From the NCBI RefSeq assembly GCF_001830325.1, contig NZ_MHZG01000002.1, forward strand, positions 248,001 through 312,000: 64,000 nt of DNA, given 5' to 3'. This document shows, piece after piece, positions 11,442-20,530 of the stretch. The DNA comes from Polynucleobacter sp. GWA2_45_21. Its GTDB lineage: Bacteria; Pseudomonadota; Gammaproteobacteria; Burkholderiales; Burkholderiaceae. Under the pieces are notes generated by a model. The model saw only the letters and a program-made list of their open reading frames with translations. It did not search any database and was not told the origin of the DNA. Position 1 is the first letter of the stretch. Every line of letters starts with the position of its first letter. Both the position numbers and the translations under genes were made by a program.

Positions 11442-12101
11442 ATGAAGCAACACTCCGTAAGAGAATCTTGGCTGGAAGATGCCGTAAGACATTTAGAGCC
11501 CGTGTTTTCAAAGGCGGGCTACGCAATTCCGCCCGTTCGCGTATCGTGCGGATTTCCAGCCTCTAGCAGTCCGAGAACAACGCTAGGACAGTGCTGGCCC
11601 CGCGAGCGTTCTGGTGGTGGAGTAAATGAGATTTTCATTTCTCCAAAGTTGGATGATCCAGTGCAATTGTTAGATACCTTAGTACATGAGTTATGTCATG
11701 CGGTAGATGATTGCTTTAGTGGTCACGGCGAAGACTTTAAAGGCATCGCCCAGACCGTCGGTCTAGAAGGCCCTGCCAGAATGGCGCATGCTACTGAAGA
11801 GTTGATGGTACGTCTGATGATGATTAGCCAAGAGCTTGGCCCATATCCTCATCAAGCGATTGTTTTTCCGCCACCAATACCGAGCAATGCAAGTCGCAAT
11901 AAAGCCAAATGTGCCCAGTGTGGATATGAGGTGACCTTATTAAAGAAGTGGGCTACATACGGAGCTCCAATTTGCCCAAAAGATAATATTCGGATGCAGG
12001 AGACTGTCGCCGAGACAATTGAAAATACAACCGAGCACGATACAGAATCGGTAACTGGTTCCAAACCCAAGGCCGATGAGATTCGTCGGGCGATTAGCTA
12101 A
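11442..12101 (+). CDS. SprT-like zinc-metalloprotease-fold protein
   Basis: 219-residue protein with the zinc-binding helix VHELCHAVD (HExxH) followed by GHGEDFKGIA, as in SprT/SPRTN-like proteins. Near the C-terminus CAQCGYEV...APICP resembles a treble-clef or zinc-ribbon segment. SprT-like domains in eukaryotes cut DNA-protein crosslinks; for bacterial members the role is not established. The tail (last 35 residues) is hydrophilic and Thr/Glu-rich. Confidence 0.82.
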   Translation: MKQHSVRESWLEDAVRHLEPVFSKAGYAIPPVRVSCGFPASSSPRTTLGQCWPRERSGGGVNEIFISPKLDDPVQLLDTLVHELCHAVDDCFSGHGEDFKGIAQTVGLEGPARMAHATEELMVRLMMISQELGPYPHQAIVFPPPIPSNASRNKAKCAQCGYEVTLLKKWATYGAPICPKDNIRMQETVAETIENTTEHDTESVTGSKPKADEIRRAIS

Positions 12102-12135
12102 ACCCATGCATGCAAATAATCGGATGACCCATTAA

Positions 12136-13221
12136 ATGAAGAAAAATAAAGTAATTCAGAATCCAAAAATCGCCGTTATTGCTGGAGACGGAATCGGTAA
12201 AGAGGTCATGCCAGAAGGCGTTCGTGCACTAGAAGCCGCTAGCAAAAAGTTTGGCATTGGTATGCAGTTCGACCATTTTGATTTTGCAAGCTGCGACTAC
12301 TATCTTCAGCACGGCAAGATGATGCCGGATGATTGGTTTGATACGCTGATGCAATACGATGCCATCTTCTTTGGCGCCGTTGGTATGCCAAATATCCTTC
12401 CAGACCATGTCTCTTTGTGGGGAAGTCTCATTCAGTTTCGTCGCTGCTTTGACCAATACGTCAATTTGCGACCAGTGCGACTGCTTCCCGGTGTGCCATG
12501 CCCATTAGCAAACCGCAAGCCGGGGGATATTGATTTTTACGTTGTACGTGAAAATACCGAGGGTGAATACTCCAGTGTTGGCGGAAAAATGTTTCCTGAT
12601 ACTGATCGAGAGTTTGTAATTCAAGAATCTATTTTTACAAGGCAGGGGGTTGACCGCATTCTTCAGTATGCTTTTGATCTAGCCCAAAGTCGTCCTAAGA
12701 AACATTTAACCTCCACTACTAAGTCCAATGGCATTGCAATCACCATGCCCTATTGGGATGAGCGAGTTGAGGCGATGGCTAAGCAATTTGGCGATGTCAG
12801 AATGGACAAATACCATATCGATATCTTGGCTGCGCACTTCGTGATGAACCCAGACAGGTTTGATGTTGTGGTTGCCAGCAATTTATTTGGAGATATCTTG
12901 TCGGACTTAGGTCCAGCATGCACCGGAACAATTGCAGTTGCACCATCAGGAAGTATTAATCCAGAAGGTAAATTTCCTTCTTTATTCGAACCAGTGCATG
13001 GATCAGCGCCCGATATCTTTGGCAAGATGATTGCTAATCCAATTGGGCAAATTTGGTCTGGGTCGATGATGTTGGATCACCTAGGCTATCCAGAGGCAGG
13101 CAAGGCTATCTTTAATGCAATTGAGCGAGTTCTTGCTGCAGATAACTCCCCACTGACGCCTGACTTAGGTGGCAAGTCTCGTACGGATGACTTGGGTAAG
13201 GCGATCGCAGCAGAAATCTAA
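12136..13221 (+). CDS. Tartrate / D-malate dehydrogenase (decarboxylating), isopropylmalate dehydrogenase family
   Basis: 361-residue NAD-dependent decarboxylating beta-hydroxyacid dehydrogenase. AVIAGDGIGKEVMPEG is the N-terminal family motif. The segment VRENTEGEYSSVGG and the metal-binding block NLFGDILSDLGP followed by PVHGSAPDIFGK are visible. The length and the motif LWGSLIQFRRCFDQYVNLRP point to the TtuC/DmlA branch rather than LeuB, which usually sits with leuCD. Substrate preference (tartrate or D-malate) cannot be read from the sequence. Confidence 0.85.
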   Translation: MKKNKVIQNPKIAVIAGDGIGKEVMPEGVRALEAASKKFGIGMQFDHFDFASCDYYLQHGKMMPDDWFDTLMQYDAIFFGAVGMPNILPDHVSLWGSLIQFRRCFDQYVNLRPVRLLPGVPCPLANRKPGDIDFYVVRENTEGEYSSVGGKMFPDTDREFVIQESIFTRQGVDRILQYAFDLAQSRPKKHLTSTTKSNGIAITMPYWDERVEAMAKQFGDVRMDKYHIDILAAHFVMNPDRFDVVVASNLFGDILSDLGPACTGTIAVAPSGSINPEGKFPSLFEPVHGSAPDIFGKMIANPIGQIWSGSMMLDHLGYPEAGKAIFNAIERVLAADNSPLTPDLGGKSRTDDLGKAIAAEI

Positions 13222-13239
13222 TTGGTTTTAGTTAGCCTA

Positions 13240-13950
13240 TTAGTTAGTTGCAGCAGAAGGACTCCATACGGGGTCCTTTTTACTTGCCTTTGCAATCTCA
13301 GCTAGGATCTTTTCGTGCAGCTGGCAATCCTCTTCACTTGCAGTCATGAGCTTGAGCTTGCTTGGTAAGGCTTTGATTTGGCCGGATGCATCGGTGCCAA
13401 CGGTGTAATCAATCAGATCAATGGATAGATCTTCTTGCCCACGTGTCATGGCTACATAGACCTCCGCTAATAACTGAGCATCAAGTAAAGCGCCGTGCAA
13501 GGTGCGATGTTGATTGCTAATGGCAAAGCGTTCACAGAGGGCATCTAAGGAATTACGTTTACCCGGAAACATTTGACGGGCATCAAGTAGGGTGTCGGTA
13601 ATTTTGGAGGCAAGGCCTCTAAATGGTGGGCGCTTGAGTAAAGCAAATTCGTTATCCAAGAATCCCAAGTCAAAGGCTGCGTTATGAATGACAACCTCAG
13701 CACCATCAACAAACTCAATCAACTCTTCAACAATATTCGCAAATACCGGTTTATCGGATAAGAATTCACGAGATAGGCCGTGAACTGCAAAAGCACCTGC
13801 ATCGATATCGCGCTCAGGATTAATATAGTAATGGAAAGTGCGATCAGTTAGTCGACGACCCACCATCTCAACGCAACCGATTTCAATAATACGATCACCA
13901 GTCGCAGGATTAAGACCAGTAGTTTCGGTATCGAGAATAACTTGACGCAT
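13240..13950 (-). CDS. dnaQ: DNA polymerase III epsilon subunit (3'-5' proofreading exonuclease)
   Basis: 236-residue DEDDh exonuclease that proofreads for the replicative polymerase. ExoI is DTETTGLNP, ExoII lies in IHNAAFDLGFLDNEF and ExoIII in LHGALLDAQLLAEVY. Its ATG overlaps the stop codon of the RND permease gene by one base (TAATG on the minus strand), so here dnaQ is the last gene of an efflux operon. In E. coli dnaQ lies beside rnhA; here the pump genes separate them. Confidence 0.95.
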   Translation of the reverse strand: MRQVILDTETTGLNPATGDRIIEIGCVEMVGRRLTDRTFHYYINPERDIDAGAFAVHGLSREFLSDKPVFANIVEELIEFVDGAEVVIHNAAFDLGFLDNEFALLKRPPFRGLASKITDTLLDARQMFPGKRNSLDALCERFAISNQHRTLHGALLDAQLLAEVYVAMTRGQEDLSIDLIDYTVGTDASGQIKALPSKLKLMTASEEDCQLHEKILAEIAKASKKDPVWSPSAATN

Positions 13951-16900
13951 TAGGTGCCTTCCAACACAGATTCTGGGATGTTCATGGGCCCATTACCCGC
14001 ATATTTATCTAAATAGAGATAGATCACAGGAGTAATGATTAAGGTGACAAATTGAGAGAAGATCAAACCACCGGCTACGCTAATGCCTAAAGGTTGACGC
14101 AGTTCGGCGCCCGCACCTAAACCAAGCGCAATCGGCAGTGCTCCCATGAGGGCAGCAATGGTCGTCATCATGATAGGTCTGAAGCGCAGGATACAGGCTT
14201 CGCGAATTGCTTTTTCAGGTGAAAGCCCTTTGTTGCGTTGCGCATCTAGCGCAAAGTCAATCATCAGAATCGCATTCTTTTTCACGATACCAATGAGCAG
14301 CAGGATGCCAATGGATGCAACGATGGTTAGCTCAAATCCAAAAATGCGCAAGGCTAGAATGGCGCCAATCGCAGCAGAGGGTAGGCCGGCCAAAATAGTG
14401 AGTGGGTGAATATAGCTTTCGTACAAGACACCTAGGAGAACATAAATAACTCCCAAGGCCCCAAGTAACAAAATAATTTGGCCAGATTGATTGCTTTTAA
14501 ATACTGCCGCATCACCACCATAGCTAGTGATGATTGAGGCTGGCAACTTAATTTGCTCTGCAAACTTATCAATCGCCTTGGTGGCATCTCCTAGAAAGAC
14601 ATCCGGCGCTAAATTGAAGGAAATCGTCACCGCCGGAATTTGACCTTGATGGTTAACAGATGTCGGCCCCACTGTGCGTGTAAACGTTGCTAAGCTCGAG
14701 AGAGGAATAAGTGTATTGGTTGATCTACCTCGGACGTAGACTTTATTGAGATCGGTTTCAAATTGTCGATCGTTTTCGGCAGTCTCTAGAATGACTCGGT
14801 AGGTGTTGACGGGCGTATAAATCGTCGAGACTTGGCGTTCACCAAATGAAGAGTAGAGCGCTGTGCGGATATCTGCAACAGAGACGCCAGCACTAGCTGC
14901 TTTTTCACGGTCAATATCAATTTTGACGTTTAAGCCTTTTAATTGGGAATCGCTAGTGACATCTCTAAATATAGGGTCAGAGCGCATCTTCTCGAGCATC
15001 TTTTCAGCCCACTCATTCACACCTTCAAACCCGACGCTTTGAAGTGTGTATTGATAGCGGCTTTTGCTGCTACGGCCACCAAGTTGTAAGTTTTGCACCG
15101 GACTCATATAAATCTGAATACCTGGGATTTCTTTAAATTTAGCCCGCAATCCCTCCATGACCTTGCTCATCTTCTGGCGTTCACTCTTGGGTTTCAGAAT
15201 CACAAAGAATCTACCGGTATTACGCCCTGAGCTCATACCCCCACCCAAAATCGAGATGGATGTTTCTACATTGGGATCTTCATCTACGATCACTGCAGCA
15301 CGATCTTGTAATTCAAGCATTGTTTTAAACGAGGTATCTTGTGCTGCCTCAACTGTGATGCGGAGTTGCCCAATATCTTCTTCTGGGAAGAATCCCTTTG
15401 GACTAAATACAAAGAGGGCAATCGTGACTATGAAAGTGGCTAACGTTCCCCACAACACTTTTTTTCTATTAAGCAGTGCTAAGTCTAAATAATGGGTGTA
15501 CGTATTGAGAGACCAGGTAAATATGCGATCAAAGCCCTTTGTGAGTCGATAGCTTTTGGATTCGCCATGCTGCTCTTTGAGAAATCGACTGCATAGCATG
15601 GGCACTATAGTGAGCGAGACTACGGCTGAGACAAGAATTGAGAGGGTGACAACGACTGCGAATTCTCTAAATAGAAGTCCGATAGGCCCTGCCATAAAAA
15701 AGAGCGGAATAAATACAGCAACAAGAGATAGTGAGATGGAGACGATCGTAAATCCAACCTCTTTACTTCCCTTCAGTGCAGCCTTTAGTGGGCTCATGCC
15801 ACCCTCGATGTAGCGCATGATGTTTTCTAGAACAACAATTGCATCATCCACTACTAATCCAACCGCTAAAGTAATGCCTAAGAGCGAAATATTGTCTAGG
15901 CTATACCCCATAAAATAAAAGACAAAGAAAGCGCCAATAAGAGAAATCGGCAAGCTAATAGAAGGGATGACAGTAGCTGCAATATTTTTAAGAAATAAGA
16001 AGATGACGAGCACAACCAATGCAATTGTTAATAGCAGGGTGATATTGACATCATGGATCGATTCAATAATCGATGTTGATCTATCGTTAACGAGGCTGAG
16101 CTGAATAGATTCTGGTAGCTGAGCTTTAAGAGTCGGGAGTAAACGTTTAATCTCGTTGACGACTTCTACTGTGTTTGCATTGGGCTGACGCATTACTCCC
16201 ATTGCAATTGAGCGCTCGCCTTTAGCGCTCGCAAAGGTTTTAACATCCTCATAACTCTCTTCAACAACAGCAACATCTTTGAGGTATACCGGGAAGCCAT
16301 TGCGTTGCGCAATGATCAGATTGCCAAATTCTTCAGCTTTAACGAGTTGCGGGTTTGCATAGATCGTAATCAGTTGTCTTGGGCCATCAAGCGTGCCGAT
16401 AGGGCTATTGGTGTTGGCTTTATTAATAGCTGCAGCCAACTCATCCATGGTGATATTACGATTACCTAGGGCGTCTGGTTGAGCGCTAACGCGAATCGCA
16501 TATCGTTTGGCGCCATACACATTCACTTGCGAAACGCCGCTGATGGTGGACAGATTGGGGGCCATCAAATTTTCGGCGTAATCATTAATCTCGGATAGGC
16601 TGATAGATGGTGAGCTCATCCTAATAATGATGACCGGAGTATCTGCTGGATTAATTTTGCGATATGACGGTGGAATCGTCATCTCAATTGGCAGGCGTCT
16701 TTGGGCTCGCAATAAAGCTGCTTGAACATCAACAGCCGCCTTATCAATATCGCGATCATTATTAAACTCGAGAGTAACGCTGGTAGCCCCTAGGGTGCTA
16801 TTTGAGCTAATGATTTTGATGCCATCAATAGTAGAAAACTCTTTTTCTAAAGGTAGCGCTACAGCTGAAGCCATATTCTCCGGTGAGGCACCCGGTAGAG

Positions 16901-17048
16901 TTGCTGTGACCGAGATGATCGGCGTATTAAAGCTGGGTAGGGCGGCAACCGGAATCTTAAAATAGGCGACGCTGCCAGCGATCACGGTTGCTAGCGAGAG
17001 CAAAACCGTCATTACCGGTCTTCTAATGCATAATTCTGAAAGTGTCAT
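13950..17048 (-). CDS. RND multidrug efflux transporter, inner-membrane permease
   Basis: 1032-residue RND permease (AcrB/MdtBC family; HAE1-like), driven by proton flow. The N-terminus (LCIRRPVMTVLLSLATVIAG) is typical, and the TM4 proton-relay segment reads AVGLVVDDAIVVLENI with the paired Asp residues. Twelve membrane helices and two large periplasmic loops fit its length. Its start overlaps the adaptor gene by four bases (ATGA). No outer-membrane channel gene is adjacent, so a TolC-like partner must be elsewhere. Substrate unknown. Confidence 0.93.
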   Translation of the reverse strand: MTLSELCIRRPVMTVLLSLATVIAGSVAYFKIPVAALPSFNTPIISVTATLPGASPENMASAVALPLEKEFSTIDGIKIISSNSTLGATSVTLEFNNDRDIDKAAVDVQAALLRAQRRLPIEMTIPPSYRKINPADTPVIIIRMSSPSISLSEINDYAENLMAPNLSTISGVSQVNVYGAKRYAIRVSAQPDALGNRNITMDELAAAINKANTNSPIGTLDGPRQLITIYANPQLVKAEEFGNLIIAQRNGFPVYLKDVAVVEESYEDVKTFASAKGERSIAMGVMRQPNANTVEVVNEIKRLLPTLKAQLPESIQLSLVNDRSTSIIESIHDVNITLLLTIALVVLVIFLFLKNIAATVIPSISLPISLIGAFFVFYFMGYSLDNISLLGITLAVGLVVDDAIVVLENIMRYIEGGMSPLKAALKGSKEVGFTIVSISLSLVAVFIPLFFMAGPIGLLFREFAVVVTLSILVSAVVSLTIVPMLCSRFLKEQHGESKSYRLTKGFDRIFTWSLNTYTHYLDLALLNRKKVLWGTLATFIVTIALFVFSPKGFFPEEDIGQLRITVEAAQDTSFKTMLELQDRAAVIVDEDPNVETSISILGGGMSSGRNTGRFFVILKPKSERQKMSKVMEGLRAKFKEIPGIQIYMSPVQNLQLGGRSSKSRYQYTLQSVGFEGVNEWAEKMLEKMRSDPIFRDVTSDSQLKGLNVKIDIDREKAASAGVSVADIRTALYSSFGERQVSTIYTPVNTYRVILETAENDRQFETDLNKVYVRGRSTNTLIPLSSLATFTRTVGPTSVNHQGQIPAVTISFNLAPDVFLGDATKAIDKFAEQIKLPASIITSYGGDAAVFKSNQSGQIILLLGALGVIYVLLGVLYESYIHPLTILAGLPSAAIGAILALRIFGFELTIVASIGILLLIGIVKKNAILMIDFALDAQRNKGLSPEKAIREACILRFRPIMMTTIAALMGALPIALGLGAGAELRQPLGISVAGGLIFSQFVTLIITPVIYLYLDKYAGNGPMNIPESVLEGT

Positions 17049-18328
17049 TTTGCTTGGGCTGCAGGAGCGTTAGCTGGTTTAGCTTCACGCACTTTGCTTC
17101 CTGTACGCAGATTTTGTTTGCCTTCCACGACAATTCGTTGACCAGCTTCCAGGCCGTTTACAACAGAAGTGCCTTGGTATTCATAGCTCACAGTGATGGG
17201 TTTAGATGTCACCTTGCCATCCTTATCCACAATGTAGACCAAGCGGCCTTTAGGATTCAAGACAATCGCCTCCGATGGAATGGCAATGACATCTTTTAAG
17301 GTGTTGGCATTTAAAGAGACGCGCGCAAATTGACCTGGTAGCAGCTCGTACTTCTCATTCGGTATTTGTGCTTTAACACGCACTGCCGCAATGAGAGGAT
17401 CAACTTGGTTATCAACCACAAGCACTTCACCATTGAAAACACGTTGAGTGTTGTTGCCAACAGTCACTTGTACTTTCATGGGTGCATCACTTTGTTTGTT
17501 TTCTAGAAGAACGGGAATATCTTTTTCTGGAATGACAAACTGAACGTTAATTGGATTGAGTTGCGTAATGGTGACCATTGAACTGGTGGTGGAGGTCGAA
17601 GATGCATTGGTTGCACTGATCACTGTATTGCTGGCCTGCACCAGTGTTCCTGGGAAAACGTTGATGATGCCAGCCTTGCCATCAATAGGGGAGCGAATGA
17701 AGTCGAAAGAGAGTTGCACGCGAGCAGTCTCTGCTGCAGCTTGGGCTGACTTTGCATTGGCTAAGGCAGTTTCTAATCCTGCTTTTGAAATAAAGTTCTT
17801 AGCAACCAATTCCTTAGCACGTAAGTATTGTTTTTGAGCATCATCAGCTAATGCTTTGAGCTTTTCATAGTTAGCCGTGTCAGTGCGATTGTCGAGAGTA
17901 AATAAGAGTTCACCCGCTTTGACATCTTGACCATCTTTAATATGAATCTTCTCAACCTTGTTGGTGACCATTGGACGAATATCCACAATGCTGTTGGAAA
18001 CAATTGTTCCAGTAGCTTCAATCACGAGTGGGATATCTTTCTTTTCAGTCACGATGCTGGTGATGGTTTGAACTGCACCAGCTTTGCCGCTAGGTGGGAA
18101 AAAGTAATCGTAGGCTTTTGATCCTGCAAATAGGACGAGCGCCACAATCAAAATACGCCACTTGTACTGTATTACCAAAGCTTTGCTAGTGGGGTAATCT
18201 AATTTTTTTAATGAAAAGAATGCAGGAGAGATCTTTTGCCACACTTTGCACAAGCGTGTCATGACCCAGTTTTTGAGTAATGGCAATTTGGCAACAGTTT
18301 TATCTAGCGCAGATTCTATTTTGGACAC
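17045..18328 (-). CDS. RND efflux periplasmic adaptor (membrane fusion protein)
   Basis: 427-residue adaptor that links the RND pump to an outer-membrane channel. The barrel-sandwich/lipoyl halves are visible (IHIKDGQDVKAGELLFTLDN and FDFIRSPIDGKAGIINVFPG) around a coiled-coil hairpin. The single membrane anchor lies at about residues 57-75, after an unusually long basic N-terminal stretch of about 55 residues; most adaptors begin directly with a signal or anchor. First gene of the operon adaptor-permease-dnaQ. Confidence 0.9.
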   Translation of the reverse strand: MSKIESALDKTVAKLPLLKNWVMTRLCKVWQKISPAFFSLKKLDYPTSKALVIQYKWRILIVALVLFAGSKAYDYFFPPSGKAGAVQTITSIVTEKKDIPLVIEATGTIVSNSIVDIRPMVTNKVEKIHIKDGQDVKAGELLFTLDNRTDTANYEKLKALADDAQKQYLRAKELVAKNFISKAGLETALANAKSAQAAAETARVQLSFDFIRSPIDGKAGIINVFPGTLVQASNTVISATNASSTSTTSSMVTITQLNPINVQFVIPEKDIPVLLENKQSDAPMKVQVTVGNNTQRVFNGEVLVVDNQVDPLIAAVRVKAQIPNEKYELLPGQFARVSLNANTLKDVIAIPSEAIVLNPKGRLVYIVDKDGKVTSKPITVSYEYQGTSVVNGLEAGQRIVVEGKQNLRTGSKVREAKPANAPAAQAK

Positions 18329-18441
18329 GTTCTCGATTTTTCTTGGATTTATAAGGATTGAGGGCTCTTTTTGGAGCTAATTTACATCTTTTCATTCTCT
18401 CACAAGACCACTGAAAACGGGCTTGAGGGCAATGCTTTGGC

Positions 18442-18897
18442 TTAAGGCAAAAATTCCTCTACACCCCGATTGGCCAGTAAGTCAGCCAACTCATTTCCGG
18501 GGTGGCCATTGTGTCCACGAACCCAATGCCAAGAGATCTTGTGTTCAGGGATAAGGGCATCCAGCTCTTGCCATAAATCGGCATTCTTAACCGGATCCTT
18601 GCTGGCTGTCTTCCAACCTCTTTTTTTCCAACCCTCAAGCCACTCAGTCACACCTTTTTGGACGTACTGCGAGTCAGTCCAAAGCTCTACAGTGCTAGTT
18701 TGCTTCAGGGCTCGTAGCGCATGAATGACTGCGCTAATTTCCATGCGGTTATTGGTGGTGTGCTCGGCGCCGCCATGCAAATGCTTCTCATGGCCGCCTG
18801 AGCGTAAAACTGCCCCCCAACCACCAGGGCCAGGATTGCCTTTGCAGGCACCATCGGTATATATGACGATATGGGGCAGGGATTTGGTATCAGTCAT
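18442..18897 (-). CDS. rnhA: Ribonuclease HI
   Basis: 151-residue RNase HI, which degrades RNA in RNA:DNA hybrids. The catalytic carboxylates are visible: Asp in [17 protein letters not shown], Glu in NRMEISAVI, Asp in [12 protein letters not shown] and Asp in GNELADLLA, with the active-site His in [10 protein letters not shown]. It lies 4 bases after the methyltransferase gene, so the two are co-transcribed. Confidence 0.96.
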   Translation of the reverse strand: MTDTKSLPHIVIYTDGACKGNPGPGGWGAVLRSGGHEKHLHGGAEHTTNNRMEISAVIHALRALKQTSTVELWTDSQYVQKGVTEWLEGWKKRGWKTASKDPVKNADLWQELDALIPEHKISWHWVRGHNGHPGNELADLLANRGVEEFLP

Positions 18898-18901
18898 TCC
18901 G

Positions 18902-19717
18902 TTAATTTACTTTGTCTTGGTTATTGGCTAAATTCTGTCGACTTTCAGTTGCCGGGCTTAATTGGGTGAGTGCTGGAATCCGTAAACCCTGAACCTGGCC
19001 AATGAGACGGATGCCTTGCTGACGTTTAATGGCTGAAACTAAAAAAACTGCTCCAAAAATAGGCCACCAGCGGTTACCAGCAGGCTCCATAAAATCCATT
19101 CTACCCATGCCTGATGCACTGCTCAGGGGGAGCTTGTAGCACCCAAAATGACCGCGATCTAATGAGAAGTTCAATAGTTGCAACCAGTCTTTCACTCTGA
19201 GTAGGCTAATAAATTGCCCGTCTCTAGGCAGGTAGGGGCTGCCAATCAATCGGCTGAGATATTGGCGCATACCCCAAAGACTAGCCGGGTTAAAGCCCGA
19301 AATAATAAGACGACCCTCTGGGCGCAGGACACGCTCTGCCTCCCGCAGAATTTGATGGGGGTCCGCAGCAAACTCCAAGACATGCGGCAGTACCAATAAA
19401 TCGATGGTTTCGGATGCAAAAGGCAGTTCGCTAGGATCGCCTTCAACCTGATGCCAATTGAATTCGGTAAGCTGTTTTTGGCGATCATTGGAGTGAATCA
19501 GGAGCGCATGCAAAGGCATACGGTTTTCTGCCAAAGTGTTGATTTGTGGCAAACCGATTTGTACGGCATAGAAACCAAAGACATCCGCTACGATCTGATT
19601 GAAGCATTTTTGCTCCCAGGCCAGCACATAGCGTCCTGGAGGCGATTGCAGCCACTTTTCCCATGAACTCCATGGTGGTGCAGGCATCTGGGATGGGGAG
19701 GGTGGGGTTGGTATCAT
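18902..19717 (-). CDS. Class I SAM-dependent methyltransferase
   Basis: Up to 271 residues; Methyltransf_11-like domain with [42 protein letters not shown], broken here as one continuous block spanning motifs II-III. The gene lies between gloB and rnhA, as yafS does in E. coli, so it is probably the YafS-like member of this conserved cluster; the substrate is unknown. The start may be the first ATG or the ATG ten codons later ([12 protein letters not shown]). With the first, only 6 bases separate it from the divergent gloB start. Confidence 0.8.
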   Translation of the reverse strand: MIPTPPSPSQMPAPPWSSWEKWLQSPPGRYVLAWEQKCFNQIVADVFGFYAVQIGLPQINTLAENRMPLHALLIHSNDRQKQLTEFNWHQVEGDPSELPFASETIDLLVLPHVLEFAADPHQILREAERVLRPEGRLIISGFNPASLWGMRQYLSRLIGSPYLPRDGQFISLLRVKDWLQLLNFSLDRGHFGCYKLPLSSASGMGRMDFMEPAGNRWWPIFGAVFLVSAIKRQQGIRLIGQVQGLRIPALTQLSPATESRQNLANNQDKVN

Positions 19718-19723
19718 GGGCGT

Positions 19724-20530
19724 ATGGTGAAGAATACTTTATTGCATGTTTGGCCGATACCGGCTTTTGATGACAACTACATCTGGTGCATTCATGATGG
19801 TCATTCTGCCTTGATCGTAGATCCGGGTGATGCAGAGCCTGTCTTGAAATACCTGGGGCAAGAAAACCTCACTTTGACTGGTATTTTAATTACCCACCAC
19901 CATACTGACCATACCGGCGGCATTCTGAATTTATTACAGGCCCTGGGATCTGTTCCGGTCTATGGCCCCGCTAGTATTGACATTCCTGGTCGCACGAACG
20001 CCATGATGGAGGGCGATAAGATCGAAGTGGCTGCGCCACGCATTAGCTTTGAGGTGTATGAGGTGCCGGGCCACACTCTAAGTCACATTGCTTACTTTGC
20101 GAATATGCAGGCCAATGTTGTTGAGCCGATGTTGTTCTGTGGCGATACTCTATTTGCCTCTGGCTGTGGCCGCTTATTTGAAGGCACCCCGACGCAGATG
20201 AGTCAATCTCTCGCTAAGTTCATTGCCTTGCCGAAAAATACACTGGTGTATTGCACCCATGAATACACCTTATCGAATATCCGCTTTGCTTTAGCAGTTG
20301 AACCCAATAATGCCAACCTCATTACTTGGGCAGAAACTGCTAAGGCTCTGCGAGATCAACATCTACCAACCTTGCCAACGACTATCGGTCAGGAATTGCA
20401 GGTGAATCCTTTTATGCGCTGTGACCAACAGGCTGTAATTAATGCAGCTATGGAAGTCTCTGGTGAAAAATTATTGCCAACACCCGCACATGTTCTAGCG
20501 GTGATTCGGGCCTGGAAGGACCGGTTCTGA
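19724..20530 (+). CDS. gloB: Hydroxyacylglutathione hydrolase (glyoxalase II)
   Basis: 268-residue metallo-beta-lactamase-fold enzyme that hydrolyses S-lactoylglutathione to lactate and glutathione, the second step of methylglyoxal detoxification. The metal-binding THHHTDHTGG motif is present, followed by the ligands in VPGHTLSHIAYF and FCGDTLFASGCGRLFEGT; the C-terminal domain has YCTHEYTLSNIRFA. It overlaps mltD by one base (TGATG). Confidence 0.94.
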   Translation: MVKNTLLHVWPIPAFDDNYIWCIHDGHSALIVDPGDAEPVLKYLGQENLTLTGILITHHHTDHTGGILNLLQALGSVPVYGPASIDIPGRTNAMMEGDKIEVAAPRISFEVYEVPGHTLSHIAYFANMQANVVEPMLFCGDTLFASGCGRLFEGTPTQMSQSLAKFIALPKNTLVYCTHEYTLSNIRFALAVEPNNANLITWAETAKALRDQHLPTLPTTIGQELQVNPFMRCDQQAVINAAMEVSGEKLLPTPAHVLAVIRAWKDRF

